From contig CCRI01000006.1 of NCBI GenBank assembly GCA_000985875.1, positions 1-64,000 of the forward strand: DNA of 64,000 nt, given 5' to 3'. Below the pieces are notes generated by a model that worked only from the letters and a program-made list of their open reading frames with translations, was not told the origin of the DNA and searched no databases. This document shows positions 7,491 to 17,117 of the stretch, one piece after another. Numbering within the stretch: the stretch's first letter is position 1; each line of letters begins with the position of its first letter. Made by a program: the position numbers and the translations under genes. The stretch comes from Neorhizobium galegae bv. officinalis. Lineage in GTDB: Bacteria; Pseudomonadota; Alphaproteobacteria; Rhizobiales; Rhizobiaceae.

Positions 7491-9684
7491 CAGCCGTCGC
7501 CTCGGCGACCGATCCCGTCGTGGTCTTGTCGGCCACCTTGGCGGTGGCAGGTCCGAGCGGCCGGGCCTCCTTCAGCTTTCCGGCGATCTGCCGCAGCAGG
7601 CGGGTGGATTCGGCCGACAGGGAACGCGGACGGATGAGCGCCTGAAATCCGGTATCGGTGGTGCCATCTTTCTTCTTGGCGACGGCGTTGCCCTTGTGGT
7701 CGCCGGTCGGCAGCGGGTTGTCGATGCCGGGAATGGCGCGCAGTTCGATGCCCTGGTGGGCATAGTCCATCACCGTCTTGAAGGTCGCGGCCGGCAGCGA
7801 ACCGCCGGTCATGTTGTCCATCGAGGTGAAGTCGTCGTTCCCGAACCAGACGGCGGTCGTGTAATTGCCGGTAAAACCGATGAACCAGGCGTCGCGATAG
7901 CTCTGCGAGGTGCCGGTCTTGCCGGCCGTGACGATGCCGCCGTCGAGCGCGGCCCTGCGGGCGGTGCCGATCACCGGGATCTGCGACAGGATGCGGTTCA
8001 TCGACGATGTCGCCTGCTCGGAGAGCACGCGCTTGGCTGGCGGTTCGTCGCGGTTGAAGTCGTAGAGCACGTCGCCGCCGTAGCCGAGAACCTGTTCGAT
8101 GCCGTGGCGGCGCGATTCCATGCCGCCGGCCGGCATCACGGCGTAGCCGGTCGCCTGGTCGAGCACCGTCATTTCCGAAGTGCCGAGCGGGATGGTCTTG
8201 TCCTTCCTGAGCGGCGTTTCGACACCGAAGGCCTTGGCGGTCTTCACGATCACGTCGGTGCCCAGATAGTCCTTGGCGAGCCTGACCGGCACGGTATTGA
8301 GCGACTGCGCCATGGCCGACAGCAGCGTCACCTTGCCCTTGTAGGAGCGCGCGTAGTTCTGTGGCGACCAGCCGTTCCAGGTGATAGGCGCGTCTGAAAT
8401 CGTCGATTCCGGCTTGAAGCCGTTCTCCATGGCCGCCGAATAGGTATAGAGCTTGAAGGACGAACCCGGCTGGCGCAGCGCCTTGGCGGCGCGGTTGAAC
8501 TGGCTTTCGCCGTAGTCGCGGCCGCCGACCATGGCGCGCACGGCCCCGCCGTTCTCGATCATCACCAGGGCGCCCTGCTTGACCTTGAAGCTGTCGCCAT
8601 ATTCGCGAAGGCTCGATTCCACCGCCGATTCCGAGGCCTGCTGCAGGCCCATGTCGATCGTCGTGCGCACCACGACCGAATGTTCGTGGAGCTTGCCGGC
8701 CGAGGCCAGCCGCTGCACTTCGTCGAAGGCCCAGTCGAGGAAATAGTCCGGCGCCTTGACGTCGGCGCGGTCGACGACGGTCGCCGGGCTGCGGCGGGCG
8801 GCAATCACCTGGCCTTCGGTCATCAGCCCGCTCTGCACGAGGTTGGAAAGCACTTCGTTGGCGCGGGCGCGGGCAGCGGGAAGGTTGACATGCGGCGCAT
8901 ATTTGGCCGGCGCTTTGAACAGGCCGGCGAGCATGGCGCTCTCGGCCAGGTTCACTTCCGTGATGTTCTTGCCGAAATAGAATTGTGCCGCCGCCGCCGC
9001 CCCGAACGTGCCGCCGCCCATATAGGCGCGGTCGAGATAGAGCGACAGGATCTCCTTCTTGGAGAGGTTGGCTTCCAGCCACAGCGACAGGAAGGCTTCC
9101 TTGATCTTGCGTTCGATCGACCGTTCGTTGGTGAGGAACAGGTTCTTGGCAAGCTGCTGGGTCAGTGTCGAGCCGCCCTGCACGACGCCGCCGGCCTTGG
9201 CGTTTTCGCTCATGGCGCGGGCAAGGCCGAAGAAGTCGATGCCGAAATGGTCGAAGAAGCGGCGGTCCTCGGTCGCCAGCACAGCCTTGATCAGGTGGTC
9301 CGGCAGCTCGTCGATCGGCACGGAGTCTTCGTGGATGATGCCGCGATGGCCGATGACGCTGCCGTAGCGGTCGAGGAAGGTGACCGCGAAATCGCCCCGG
9401 TTGCGCCAGTCCTCGTGGGTTTCCTCGAAAGCCGGCTGGGCGAGCGCCAGCAGCACCACGAAACCGGCGGTACCCAGTGTCATCGCCTCGCCGGCGAGTT
9501 CGAAGCCGACGCGTTTCCAGCCGCGGACGCGAAAACGGCGGAAGAAGATGGTGATTTCTTCCCAGATTTCGCCGAGCCGGAAACCGAGGTTCCAGACGGT
9601 AGAATCGATCCAGGAATCGATGCGCAGCAGAAGGTGGCGCTTGCTGCGCGGCCGGTCGTCCGATGACTTTGGCTCGTCCTGCAC
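7471..9684 (-). CDS. class A penicillin-binding protein (PBP1A-type)
   Basis: The 737-residue bifunctional peptidoglycan synthase has a cytoplasmic N-terminus, one membrane helix (around residue 65-80) and a periplasmic body. The glycosyltransferase domain shows EDRRFFDHFGID (about residue 139) with the catalytic Glu and QGGSTLTQQLAKNLFL (about 168). The transpeptidase domain shows the three penicillin-fold motifs: SSFK (about 407), SLN (about 460) and KTGTS (about 586). It polymerises lipid II and cross-links the stem peptides. The C-terminal tail is Thr/Ala rich. It is apparently monocistronic. Start at 9684. Confidence 0.93.
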   Translation of the reverse strand: MQDEPKSSDDRPRSKRHLLLRIDSWIDSTVWNLGFRLGEIWEEITIFFRRFRVRGWKRVGFELAGEAMTLGTAGFVVLLALAQPAFEETHEDWRNRGDFAVTFLDRYGSVIGHRGIIHEDSVPIDELPDHLIKAVLATEDRRFFDHFGIDFFGLARAMSENAKAGGVVQGGSTLTQQLAKNLFLTNERSIERKIKEAFLSLWLEANLSKKEILSLYLDRAYMGGGTFGAAAAAQFYFGKNITEVNLAESAMLAGLFKAPAKYAPHVNLPAARARANEVLSNLVQSGLMTEGQVIAARRSPATVVDRADVKAPDYFLDWAFDEVQRLASAGKLHEHSVVVRTTIDMGLQQASESAVESSLREYGDSFKVKQGALVMIENGGAVRAMVGGRDYGESQFNRAAKALRQPGSSFKLYTYSAAMENGFKPESTISDAPITWNGWSPQNYARSYKGKVTLLSAMAQSLNTVPVRLAKDYLGTDVIVKTAKAFGVETPLRKDKTIPLGTSEMTVLDQATGYAVMPAGGMESRRHGIEQVLGYGGDVLYDFNRDEPPAKRVLSEQATSSMNRILSQIPVIGTARRAALDGGIVTAGKTGTSQSYRDAWFIGFTGNYTTAVWFGNDDFTSMDNMTGGSLPAATFKTVMDYAHQGIELRAIPGIDNPLPTGDHKGNAVAKKKDGTTDTGFQALIRPRSLSAESTRLLRQIAGKLKEARPLGPATAKVADKTTTGSVAEATAVSSRNP

Positions 9685-9868
9685 CTTCGGAATTCCCCCG
9701 CCCTTTCGATGAGATGTGCTTGACGCGGTCCCTTCAAGGGATCAAGAGCTCTAGCCTCTCACCGTTAATCAGGTTTAGCTGACAAATGGTTGATGCGCGA
9801 TATCAAAATCGCAACAGGTAAAATGCAGATATCGGGTTTTGTTCCGAACTGCCGCAAATGTGATATCC

Positions 9869-10333
9869 ATGATGACCGACGAACCTTTCTGGAAAACCAA
9901 GCAGCTCGACCAGCTGACCCAAAATGAATGGGAAAGCCTGTGCGACGGTTGCGGTCTCTGTTGTCTCAACAAGCTTGAGGACTGGGATTCCGGCGACGTC
10001 GTCTTCACCTCCGTCGCCTGCCGCCTGCTCGACGGGGAGACCTGTCGCTGCAAGGACTACCAGCACCGCCAGGCGACCGTGCCGGACTGTATCCAGCTCA
10101 CCCCGACCACGGTCAACGAGATCGCCTGGCTGCCGCCGACCTGCGGCTATCGCCTCGTCCGCGACGGCGAGGACCTCTACTGGTGGCATCCGCTGGTATC
10201 GGGCGATCCCGATACCGTGCACCAGGCCGGCATCTCCGCGCGCGGCCGCACGGTCAGCGAAAACGAGGTCGACGTGGAAGATTTCGAGGACTACGTGGTC
10301 GACTGGCCGCTGACCGTGGGCGAGGAACGCTGA
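9869..10333 (+). CDS. YcgN/UPF0260 cysteine-cluster protein
   Basis: The ~154-residue protein has the UPF0260 pattern: [20 protein letters not shown], then [11 protein letters not shown], a further cluster [17 protein letters not shown], and PDCIQLTP. The eight or more conserved Cys suggest metal or Fe-S binding. Biochemical function is not established for the family. ATGATG at 9869-9874 gives two possible starts; the upstream in-frame ATG at 9839 has little support. It ends 10 bases before the convergent oxidoreductase. Confidence 0.88.
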   Translation: MMTDEPFWKTKQLDQLTQNEWESLCDGCGLCCLNKLEDWDSGDVVFTSVACRLLDGETCRCKDYQHRQATVPDCIQLTPTTVNEIAWLPPTCGYRLVRDGEDLYWWHPLVSGDPDTVHQAGISARGRTVSENEVDVEDFEDYVVDWPLTVGEER

Positions 10334-10343
10334 GGAAGCGCCG

Positions 10344-11345
10344 TCACTTCACTGCGACGACGACCTTCCCCTTGGCGCGACCCTTTTCGACGTAGTCCAG
10401 CGCCTCGCTGGTCTGCTCGAACGGGAACACACGGTCCATCACCGGGCGGATGTGGCCCGCTTCGATCAGCGAGGTGATCTTTGCGAGCTGGCCGCCATTC
10501 GCCGTCATGAAGAGGAACGAATAGTCGATCTTCCGGCGTCCCGCTTTTCTCCTGATGCCGAAGCTCAGCAGGCGCATGACCTGTTGAAGCAGCCAGCCGG
10601 AACCGTTCTGCCGGGCGAAATCCGGATCGGGCGGGCCCGAAATGGAGATCAGCTTGCCGCCCGGCTTCAATACGTTCAAGGATTTCTCGAGCGTATCCTT
10701 GCCCAGGCTGTTCAGCACGACATCGTAGCCCTGCAGCACCTTCTCGAAATCGTCTTTCTTGTAGTCGACCACGACGTCCGCCCCGAGACTTTTCACAAGG
10801 GCGACATTGGCGGTGCTGGTGGTCGTCGCCACATGGGCCCCGAGATGCTTGGCGAGCTGGATCGCGATGGTGCCGACCCCGCCCGACCCGGCGTGGATCA
10901 GAACCTTCTGCCCCTTCTGCAGGTTGGCCCGCTCGACAAGGACCTGCCATGCCGTCAGGGCGACAAGCGGAATGGACGCGGCCTCGACCATGGTGAGATT
11001 GCCGGGCTTTCTCGCCACATCGGCTTCGTCCATGGCGATATATTCGGCAAACGTGCCGATGCGATCCTGGGCCGGGCGTGCATAGACCTCGTCTCCCGGC
11101 TTGAATTGCCGGACCTTAGCCCCGACCCGGACGACGACGCCAGCCACATCATTGCCGAGCACAAGTGGAAGGCGGTAGGGCAGGATAAGCTTGAACTCTC
11201 CGTCCCTGATCTTGTTGTCCAGGGCGTTGACGCCGGCCGCATGAATCTCGACCATGACGTCGTTGTCGCGCAATGCCGGCTCGGGTATTTCGCCAAGCCG
11301 CAGGGCGCCGCCTTTGCGATAGCGATCGATCAGGAATGATTTCAT
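10344..11345 (-). CDS. NADP-dependent zinc-less alcohol dehydrogenase / quinone oxidoreductase
   Basis: The 333-residue protein is a medium-chain dehydrogenase/reductase of the quinone-oxidoreductase type. It has a GroES-like N-terminus (HAAGVNALDNKIRDG; LPLVLGNDVAGVV) and a Rossmann domain with VLIHAGSGGVGTIAIQLAKH (AxxGGVG NADPH site). The catalytic-zinc Cys set is absent. It probably reduces quinones or reactive enones with NADPH. Start 11345 follows GGAAG. It lies 57 bases downstream of an SDR gene on the same strand, and both face the HxlR regulator at 12307, which probably controls them. Confidence 0.88.
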   Translation of the reverse strand: MKSFLIDRYRKGGALRLGEIPEPALRDNDVMVEIHAAGVNALDNKIRDGEFKLILPYRLPLVLGNDVAGVVVRVGAKVRQFKPGDEVYARPAQDRIGTFAEYIAMDEADVARKPGNLTMVEAASIPLVALTAWQVLVERANLQKGQKVLIHAGSGGVGTIAIQLAKHLGAHVATTTSTANVALVKSLGADVVVDYKKDDFEKVLQGYDVVLNSLGKDTLEKSLNVLKPGGKLISISGPPDPDFARQNGSGWLLQQVMRLLSFGIRRKAGRRKIDYSFLFMTANGGQLAKITSLIEAGHIRPVMDRVFPFEQTSEALDYVEKGRAKGKVVVAVK

Positions 11346-11402
11346 CAGACTAACTTCCGTTTCCGTGGCGGCCGGCATCGCCGGCGGGCTTGCGATGAAT
11401 GC

Positions 11403-12218
11403 TCAGACGGGAAGCCTGTTGAACTTCCGAAGGTTCTTGTCGACGATGGTTTCGGGCAGGAAGCGACGTACGAGGCGGATCTGTCCTGCCATTTTTCCGG
11501 CAGTGTAGCGCCGTTTGGGCAATGGCGCATTGGCGGCCTTTACGACGGCTTCGGCGACCACTTCCGGCGCATCTCCCTTCGCGACGATTTCGCGCATCAG
11601 CCGCTCCGCGTCGGCGCGGACCGCATCGTAGACGGAAAGCGGCCGGTCCGCGCGCGTCAGGTTCTCCTCGAAGGCGGTGCGGGTTACGCCGGGCTCGACA
11701 AGCACGACGCGGATGCCCTGGGTCCGCACTTCATGGTCGAGAGATTCCGAATACCCTTCGACGGCGTGCTTGGTCGATGCATAAAGGGCGTTGAAAGGAG
11801 CGGGGATCAGCCCGAGTATGGAACTCAGGTTGACAATGCGGCCCCGCTGATTGGCCCTCATCATCGGCAGGACGGCATTCGTCATCCGGATGATGCCGAA
11901 CACGTTCACCTCGAAAATGGCCTTCGCCTGCTCGGTCGTGGATTCCTCGGCGCCGCCAAGCAGCCCGATCCCGGCATTGTTGACGAGAAGATCGATCCGC
12001 CCTGCGCGGCGCAGGACCTCGTCGACGGCATTTTGGACGGATGCGTCGTCGGTCACGTCGCAGATCAGCATCGTCACCCCGTCGGCCGTGTCCGGCATCG
12101 GCTTCCGGCTGGTGCCGAAGACCTGGTAGCCATCCCGCCGCAGCGCCTGTGCCGTCACCCGTCCTATTCCTGAGGAGGCACCCGTCACCAGGGCGACGCC
12201 ACGTTTTTTCTTGCTCAT
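11403..12218 (-). CDS. SDR family oxidoreductase
   Basis: The ~271-residue classical short-chain dehydrogenase/reductase has the nucleotide motif TGASSGIG (residues 12-19), NNAGIG (the NNAG motif), and the catalytic Tyr/Lys pair in YASTKHA preceded by a Ser in LSSILG. It probably uses NADP(H). Substrate unknown. Start chosen at MSKKKRG (12218); in-frame ATGs at 12233 and 12248 are possible. It is the first gene of a probable two-gene operon with the quinone-reductase-like enzyme and is divergent from HxlR. Confidence 0.88.
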   Translation of the reverse strand: MSKKKRGVALVTGASSGIGRVTAQALRRDGYQVFGTSRKPMPDTADGVTMLICDVTDDASVQNAVDEVLRRAGRIDLLVNNAGIGLLGGAEESTTEQAKAIFEVNVFGIIRMTNAVLPMMRANQRGRIVNLSSILGLIPAPFNALYASTKHAVEGYSESLDHEVRTQGIRVVLVEPGVTRTAFEENLTRADRPLSVYDAVRADAERLMREIVAKGDAPEVVAEAVVKAANAPLPKRRYTAGKMAGQIRLVRRFLPETIVDKNLRKFNRLPV

Positions 12219-12260
12219 CGGTTCCGCTTTCATTTTGCGATGGAACATTGTTGAGCGATC

Positions 12261-12294
12261 AGTTACTATCAAATCAGTACTAAGTCACTACTAA
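12261..12294. promoter_or_regulatory. repeated ACTA motifs between SDR and HxlR genes
   Basis: AGTTACTATC (12261-12270), AGTACTAA (12276-12283) and ACTACTAA (12287-12294) form three similar half-sites with about 11-16 base spacing, in the 88-base divergent promoter. HxlR proteins bind such spaced repeats in front of the genes they control, so this is the probable operator (inference). Confidence 0.5.
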
Positions 12295-12306
12295 AAAGAT
12301 ATCGAC

Positions 12307-12738
12307 ATGAAAAATCTTTCTGACCAACCCTGCCTGATCGCCCGGAGCCTGGCGCTTGTGGGGGACGCGTGGAGCATGCTGATCATGCGCGACGCCCATG
12401 CAGGGCTGACCCGCTTCGACGAGTTTCGCAAGAGCCTCGGCATTGCGCCGACCATGCTGACGGGACGGCTTTCAGGCCTGACGGAGGACGGGCTTCTGGA
12501 GAAACGCCGCTATTCCGAGCGTCCGCCAAGGGACGAATATGTGCTGACGGAAGCCGGCCGCGACTTTCTGCCGGTTCTGTTTGCGATCGGCGCGTGGGGG
12601 CGCAAGCATCGCGGTGGTGGCAAGGTGACCCGGTTCCTGGACGCCGAGACCGGAACGGAGATCGATCCCGTCACCATCGACCGCGTTACCGGCGCTCCGA
12701 TCGGAACGCGTCCTATCCGAATCTCCGCGCCCGAATGA
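12307..12738 (+). CDS. HxlR-family winged-helix transcriptional regulator
   Basis: The 143-residue protein has the HxlR arrangement: Cys8 near the N-terminus (SDQPCLIARSLALVGDAWSM), then the winged helix (LTRFDEFRKSLGIAPTMLTG, RLSGLTEDGLLEKRRYSERP, EYVLTEAGR). Several HxlR proteins sense electrophiles or quinones through this N-terminal Cys. That would fit the divergent SDR and quinone-reductase genes as a reactive-carbonyl or quinone response. Substrate and inducer are inferred. Confidence 0.88.
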   Translation: MKNLSDQPCLIARSLALVGDAWSMLIMRDAHAGLTRFDEFRKSLGIAPTMLTGRLSGLTEDGLLEKRRYSERPPRDEYVLTEAGRDFLPVLFAIGAWGRKHRGGGKVTRFLDAETGTEIDPVTIDRVTGAPIGTRPIRISAPE

Positions 12739-12839
12739 GCCGCAACTTCGGTTGAAAACAGGTCCCGAGTCCCGTTGCCGGTGACTGTCCCTCGGGGCTA
12801 AACCGGCGCGCAAGGAACAGGCGGGAAGCGCCTCGAAGC

Positions 12840-12856
12840 ACAGGTTTATTACCTGT
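12840..12856. promoter_or_regulatory. ACAGGT/ACCTGT dyad upstream of LuxR-type gene
   Basis: ACAGGT (12840-12845) and ACCTGT (12851-12856) are perfect inverted 6-mers around TTATT, 130 bases before the LuxR-type gene start. A further TCAGGTAATTCTACC half-site lies near 12890-12905. It may be an operator for that regulator (inference). Confidence 0.35.
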
Positions 12857-12985
12857 CAATGACATAAGTTAAAGCGAGCTACGCGAGTTTTTCAGGTAAT
12901 TCTACCAGTATGCCCGGGCGTGCGGAAACGCTAAGACTACGGTGACATTCAAGATTCATTCCGAATTCATTCGATGGCACCCTAG

Positions 12986-14098
12986 ATGAATGCAGAAGGC
13001 ACGCTGGCAGACCGCCTCTACGAGGCAGCTCTGGTTCCTGAGCTTTGGACGGAAACTTGCGAGAGGATAGCGTTGGAGGCGGGGTCCAGCACGGCTTCGA
13101 TCTTCACCATCGACGGCAGCGGCAATCATCGCTACGTCACCACACCCAATATCGCCGACGCCTTTGCCGAGTTCGTCAGGAGCGAGCACAGGTTCAACAA
13201 TGTCCGGCCCGCGCGCGGAATGGAGCGCTTTCCCTTCTCCTTCGCCAGGGAAGTCGACATCATGAGCGGCCAGGAATTCGAGGACGACCCGATCCGCCGC
13301 GATTTCCTGCTGCCCCACGGCATGGAGTGGGAGGCAGGCTGGGCCTTTCAGGAGCCGACCGGCCATGTCGTGGTCATCAGCATGATGCGCGCCAAGGGCA
13401 TGACGCATTTCTCCGATGAACAGCTGGCGCACCTCAATCTGTTGAAGCCGCATCTCGCCCGGGCGGCCTACATCTCGTCGCGGCTGGCCTTCAACGAGGC
13501 GCGCTCGATGACCGAAACGCTGTCCATGCTGGGACTGCCGGCGGCAGTCATCGGCGACGGCGGCCAGATCATCGCCATGAATCCGGAAATGGAGGGCTTG
13601 AGCCCGCGCATCCGCACCGGTGCCGGCGACCGGCTGGTGCTGGAAGGGGCGGGCGCCGCCGCCCTGCTGGACGAGGCGATCGAACGCTACAAGGCGCAGT
13701 CTTCACCGACCGTGCAGTCGCTGCCGATGGCGGCGCGCGACGGCATTCCGCCGCTGATCCTGCATCTTCTGCCGGTCCGCCGCGCCGCCCGCGACATCTT
13801 TTCCCGTTCGATGGCGGTGCTCGCCGTCACCCAGGTGGGGCAGGTCGGCCCGCCGGACATGCGGGTGCTCTGCGGCCTCTTCGACCTCACCCCCGCGGAA
13901 GCCCGCGTGGCGCGCGGTATCGCGCTTGCCCAGACGCCGGAAATGATCGCCACCTCCCTCGGCATCTCGCTCGAAACCGTGCGCTCGCACCTGAAGAAGA
14001 TCATGCTGAAGACCGGCACCACCCGCCAGGCGGAGCTGGTCCTGCTGCTGTCGGGGCTGAATGCGCCGAGCTTCGGCGGTGGCCCCAAGGATCTCTGA
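12986..14098 (+). CDS. LuxR-type helix-turn-helix regulator
   Basis: The 370-residue protein has a C-terminal LuxR/GerE DNA-binding domain at about residues 295-355 (FDLTPAEARVARGIA, then ETVRSHLKKIMLKTGTTRQA). The N-terminal ~280 residues look like a PAS/GAF-type sensor and lack the Trp/Tyr/Asp pattern of acyl-homoserine-lactone receptors, so quorum sensing is not supported. The start is assigned at 12986; no strong ribosome binding site is visible. It is followed after 150 bases by the copper ATPase, which has its own CueR-type promoter, so no link is implied. Confidence 0.82.
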   Translation: MNAEGTLADRLYEAALVPELWTETCERIALEAGSSTASIFTIDGSGNHRYVTTPNIADAFAEFVRSEHRFNNVRPARGMERFPFSFAREVDIMSGQEFEDDPIRRDFLLPHGMEWEAGWAFQEPTGHVVVISMMRAKGMTHFSDEQLAHLNLLKPHLARAAYISSRLAFNEARSMTETLSMLGLPAAVIGDGGQIIAMNPEMEGLSPRIRTGAGDRLVLEGAGAAALLDEAIERYKAQSSPTVQSLPMAARDGIPPLILHLLPVRRAARDIFSRSMAVLAVTQVGQVGPPDMRVLCGLFDLTPAEARVARGIALAQTPEMIATSLGISLETVRSHLKKIMLKTGTTRQAELVLLLSGLNAPSFGGGPKDL

Positions 14099-14194
14099 CG
14101 CCTTTTCCAGCGTCCCATCGTCCGGAAGACCGGCCCGCCCCGAGAGCGATCGGGCCATCCCGCGTACGCCGCCCGAGAATTGCGATGTCACCCC

Positions 14195-14225
14195 TTGACC
14201 TTCCCATGATGGGAAGCTCCACATA
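14195..14225 (+). promoter_or_regulatory. CueR/HmrR-type promoter of the copper ATPase
   Basis: TTGACC (-35, 14195-14200) is fused to the palindrome ACCTTCCC-ATGA-TGGGAAGC (14198-14217). A 19-base spacer leads to a CACATA-like -10 at 14220-14225. An over-long spacer with a dyad centred in it is the hallmark of MerR-family activated promoters, and ACCTTCCC/GGGAAGGT is the known copper-responsive CueR/HmrR site type. The copZ gene carries the same site. Confidence 0.88.
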
Positions 14226-14249
14226 GGGTGGGAAAGTGAGGTCCGTCGC

Positions 14250-16670
14250 ATGAACCAGGCCGTCAAACCGATCCACAAAGCCGAGCCCTTCACCATTCCC
14301 GTCGAGGGCATGACCTGTGCGTCCTGCGTGCGCCGCGTCGAGACCGCCGCGGCCAAAGTGCCGGGCATCGACAGGAGCGCCGTCAACTTCGCCACCAAGA
14401 AACTGACCGTGGAATCGGCCGAAGGCTTTTCGCCGGAGGAACTGACGAAGGCGATCAGGAAGGTCGGTTACGAGATCCCGCCGGGCGCCATGGACCATGC
14501 GATGCGTGAGGCGGGCATGATGCCGCCCGTGGCGCCGACGGCGCAGGCGGGGCACGAGCATCACCACGAGCATTCCGCGCCAGGGGCCCACGACCGGATT
14601 GACCACGCCGCCATGGGCCGCGACCCCGCGGGGCATGCCGGCGGGCATGACCATATGCATATGCACACGGGCGAGGAGGGCGTGCTGAAGCGCGACCTGG
14701 CGATCGCCTTCGTGCTCACCCTGCCGCTGTTCGTCCTGGAAATGGCAAGCCACGCCTACGATCCGTTCCATCACTGGCTCATGGGCGTGATCGAGACGCA
14801 GAACCTTTATTACGCCTATTTCGCGCTGGCGACGGTGGTTGTCTTCGGCCCGGGCTTCCGCTTCCTGAAGCTCGGCCTGCCGGCGCTTTTCCGCGGCGCG
14901 CCGGAGATGAATTCGCTGGTCGCCGTCGGGGTGCTGGCGGCCTACGGTTATTCGCTGGTGACGACATTTGCCCCGGATCTACTGCCGGAGAGCGCCCGTT
15001 TCGTCTATTATGAAGCCGCCACCGTGATCGTCACGCTGATCCTGTTCGGCCGGCTGCTCGAAGCGCGTGCCACGGGCCGCACCGGCGAGGCGATCGAAAA
15101 ACTCAGCCGGCTGCAGGCCAAGACCGCCCGCGTCGAACGTGACGGCAAGGTGCTGGATATCCCCACCGAACAGGTGGTCGCCGGCGACGTGCTGGTGATC
15201 CGGCCGGGCGAACGCATTCCGGTCGATGGCACCGTGATCGACGGTTCCTCGAATGTCGACGAATCGATGATTTCGGGCGAGCCGCTTCCGGTCGCAAAGG
15301 CGGCCGGCGACACGGTCGTCGGCGGCACGATCAACAGGACCGGCGCCTTCCGGTTCCGGGCCGACAAGGTCGGCCGCGACACGATGCTGGCGCAGATCAT
15401 CCGCATGGTCGAACAGGCTCAGGGGTCGAAACTGCCGATCCAGGGGCTGGTCGATCGGGTGACCGCCTGGTTCGTGCCGGCGGTGATTGCGCTCGCCGCG
15501 CTGACCTTCGCCGTCTGGTTTTTCGTCGGCCCCGAGCCGGCGCTCGCCCATGCTCTGGTCAATGCGGTCGCCGTGCTGATCATCGCCTGCCCCTGCGCCA
15601 TGGGACTTGCCGTGCCGACCTCGATCGTCGTCGGCGGCGGCCGCGCGGCGGAGCTTGGCGTCCTCTTCCGCAAGGGCGAGGCGCTGCAGGAATTGCGCAA
15701 TGTCCAGATCGTCGTCGTCGACAAGACCGGCACCGTCACCAAGGGCCGGCCGGAGCTGACCGATCTGGTGACGGCTGAAGGGTTTGCGCAGGACGAGGTG
15801 CTGGCGCTGGTCGCAAGCGTCGAGGCACAGTCCGAACATCCGATCGCCGAGGCGATCGTCAAGGCAGCCGAAGCCAAGGGCTTGGCCGTGCCGAAGGCGG
15901 AAAAGTTCTCTTCGTTGACCGGTTACGGCATCGAGGCGGAGGTGAGTGGCCGCAAGGTTTCGGTCGGCGCCGACCGCTTCATGGAAAAGCTTGGCCTTTC
16001 GGTCGAGGCTTTTGCCGAGGCCGCCGCCCGGCTTGGCGACGAAGGCAAGACGCCGCTTTATGCAGCGGTGGATGGAAAGCTGGCAGCGGCCATCGCGGTT
16101 GCCGATCCGCTGAAGCCGTCGAGCCGTGAGGCGATCAGGGCGCTGCAGGCCATGGGCGTCGAGGTGGCCATGGTGACCGGCGACAACCGCCGCACCGCCG
16201 AAGCCATCGGCCGTCAGGTCGGCATCAGACAAGTCGTCGCCGAGGTTCTGCCGGAAGGCAAGGTGGCGGCGATCCACGACATGCGGGCGGGTGGCCGTAA
16301 GCTGGCATTCGTCGGCGACGGCATCAATGACGCGCCGGCGCTTGCCGAAGCCGATATCGGCATCGCCATCGGCACCGGCACGGATGTGGCGATCGAAAGC
16401 GCCGATGTGGTTCTGGTCGGCGGCGAACTTTCGGGCGCGGTTTCGGCGATCGCCATGAGCCGCGCAACGATGACCAATATCAAGCAGAACCTGTTCTGGG
16501 CCTTCGGTTACAACGTGGCGCTGGTGCCGGTCGCGGCCGGCGTGCTTTACCCGGCCTTCGGCTGGCTGCTGTCGCCGATGATCGCCGCCGGCGCCATGGC
16601 GCTGTCGAGCGTCTTCGTGCTCGGCAACGCGCTGCGGCTGAAGACAGTGAAAGTAGGAGAAACGATATGA
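14250..16670 (+). CDS. copA: copper-exporting P1B-type ATPase
   Basis: The 806-residue heavy-metal ATPase pumps Cu(I) out of the cytoplasm. It has an N-terminal heavy-metal-associated domain with MTCASC (residues 21-26), then a His-rich linker (about residues 95-150, with HEHHHEH and HDHMHMH clusters), the membrane CPC motif (447-449, [12 protein letters not shown]), the phosphorylation site DKTGT (491-495), the [10 protein letters not shown] motif and [10 protein letters not shown] (about 689). CPC plus MTCxxC places it in the Cu(I) subgroup; rhizobial homologues are called ActP. It is co-transcribed with cueR, whose start overlaps its stop (ATGA), and is driven by the CueR-type promoter. 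Confidence 0.95.
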   Translation: MNQAVKPIHKAEPFTIPVEGMTCASCVRRVETAAAKVPGIDRSAVNFATKKLTVESAEGFSPEELTKAIRKVGYEIPPGAMDHAMREAGMMPPVAPTAQAGHEHHHEHSAPGAHDRIDHAAMGRDPAGHAGGHDHMHMHTGEEGVLKRDLAIAFVLTLPLFVLEMASHAYDPFHHWLMGVIETQNLYYAYFALATVVVFGPGFRFLKLGLPALFRGAPEMNSLVAVGVLAAYGYSLVTTFAPDLLPESARFVYYEAATVIVTLILFGRLLEARATGRTGEAIEKLSRLQAKTARVERDGKVLDIPTEQVVAGDVLVIRPGERIPVDGTVIDGSSNVDESMISGEPLPVAKAAGDTVVGGTINRTGAFRFRADKVGRDTMLAQIIRMVEQAQGSKLPIQGLVDRVTAWFVPAVIALAALTFAVWFFVGPEPALAHALVNAVAVLIIACPCAMGLAVPTSIVVGGGRAAELGVLFRKGEALQELRNVQIVVVDKTGTVTKGRPELTDLVTAEGFAQDEVLALVASVEAQSEHPIAEAIVKAAEAKGLAVPKAEKFSSLTGYGIEAEVSGRKVSVGADRFMEKLGLSVEAFAEAAARLGDEGKTPLYAAVDGKLAAAIAVADPLKPSSREAIRALQAMGVEVAMVTGDNRRTAEAIGRQVGIRQVVAEVLPEGKVAAIHDMRAGGRKLAFVGDGINDAPALAEADIGIAIGTGTDVAIESADVVLVGGELSGAVSAIAMSRATMTNIKQNLFWAFGYNVALVPVAAGVLYPAFGWLLSPMIAAGAMALSSVFVLGNALRLKTVKVGETI

Positions 16671-17104
16671 ATATCGGCGAAGCCTCCAGCGCGTCGGGCG
16701 TATCGGCCAAGATGATCCGCTATTACGAGGAGATCGGACTGATCCGCCCGATGGGCCGCAGCGGCAACAATTACAGGGTCTATGGCGAGGAGGAGGTGCA
16801 TATCCTGCGCTTCATCAAGCGCGCCCGCAATCTCGGCTTTTCGCTGGAGGAAACCGAGACGCTGCTGAAGCTCTGGCAGGACAAGGACCGCGAAAGCTCG
16901 GCCGTCAAAGACGTCGCGACCGCCCATATCGGCGATCTCGAACGGCGCATCGCCGAGATGCAGGGCATGGTGAAAACGCTGAAACACCTCGCCCATTGCT
17001 GCGGCGGCGACAACCGCCCCAACTGCCCGATCCTCGACGACCTGGCGGGGAATGGAGTGGGCGATGTACCCGTCCCGGCGGCGGGGAGAAAGATGCATGC
17101 CTGA
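16667..17104 (+). CDS. cueR: Cu(I)-responsive MerR-family regulator CueR/HmrR
   Basis: The 145-residue protein has the MerR helix-turn-helix ([20 protein letters not shown]), a dimerisation helix and the C-terminal metal loop [13 protein letters not shown], with Cys at ~111/112 and ~119. This is the Cu(I)-binding arrangement of CueR. It activates promoters with long spacers and a central dyad, here before copA and copZ. Its ATG overlaps the copA stop by four bases, so it is translated with the ATPase. The C-terminus is slightly longer than E. coli CueR. In rhizobia the orthologue is named HmrR. Confidence 0.93.
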   Translation: MNIGEASSASGVSAKMIRYYEEIGLIRPMGRSGNNYRVYGEEEVHILRFIKRARNLGFSLEETETLLKLWQDKDRESSAVKDVATAHIGDLERRIAEMQGMVKTLKHLAHCCGGDNRPNCPILDDLAGNGVGDVPVPAAGRKMHA

Positions 17105-17117
17105 AGGTCGCGCGGCG

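Noticed and set aside
7262..9082. 606-residue open frame on the same strand as the penicillin-binding protein, in another phase
   Set aside because: It lies wholly within the PBP gene, has an Arg/Gly/Pro-rich translation with no domain, and results from high G+C codon bias.
12986..14098. Quorum-sensing LuxR receptor
   Set aside because: The N-terminal domain lacks the acyl-homoserine-lactone pocket pattern, and no luxI-like gene is nearby.
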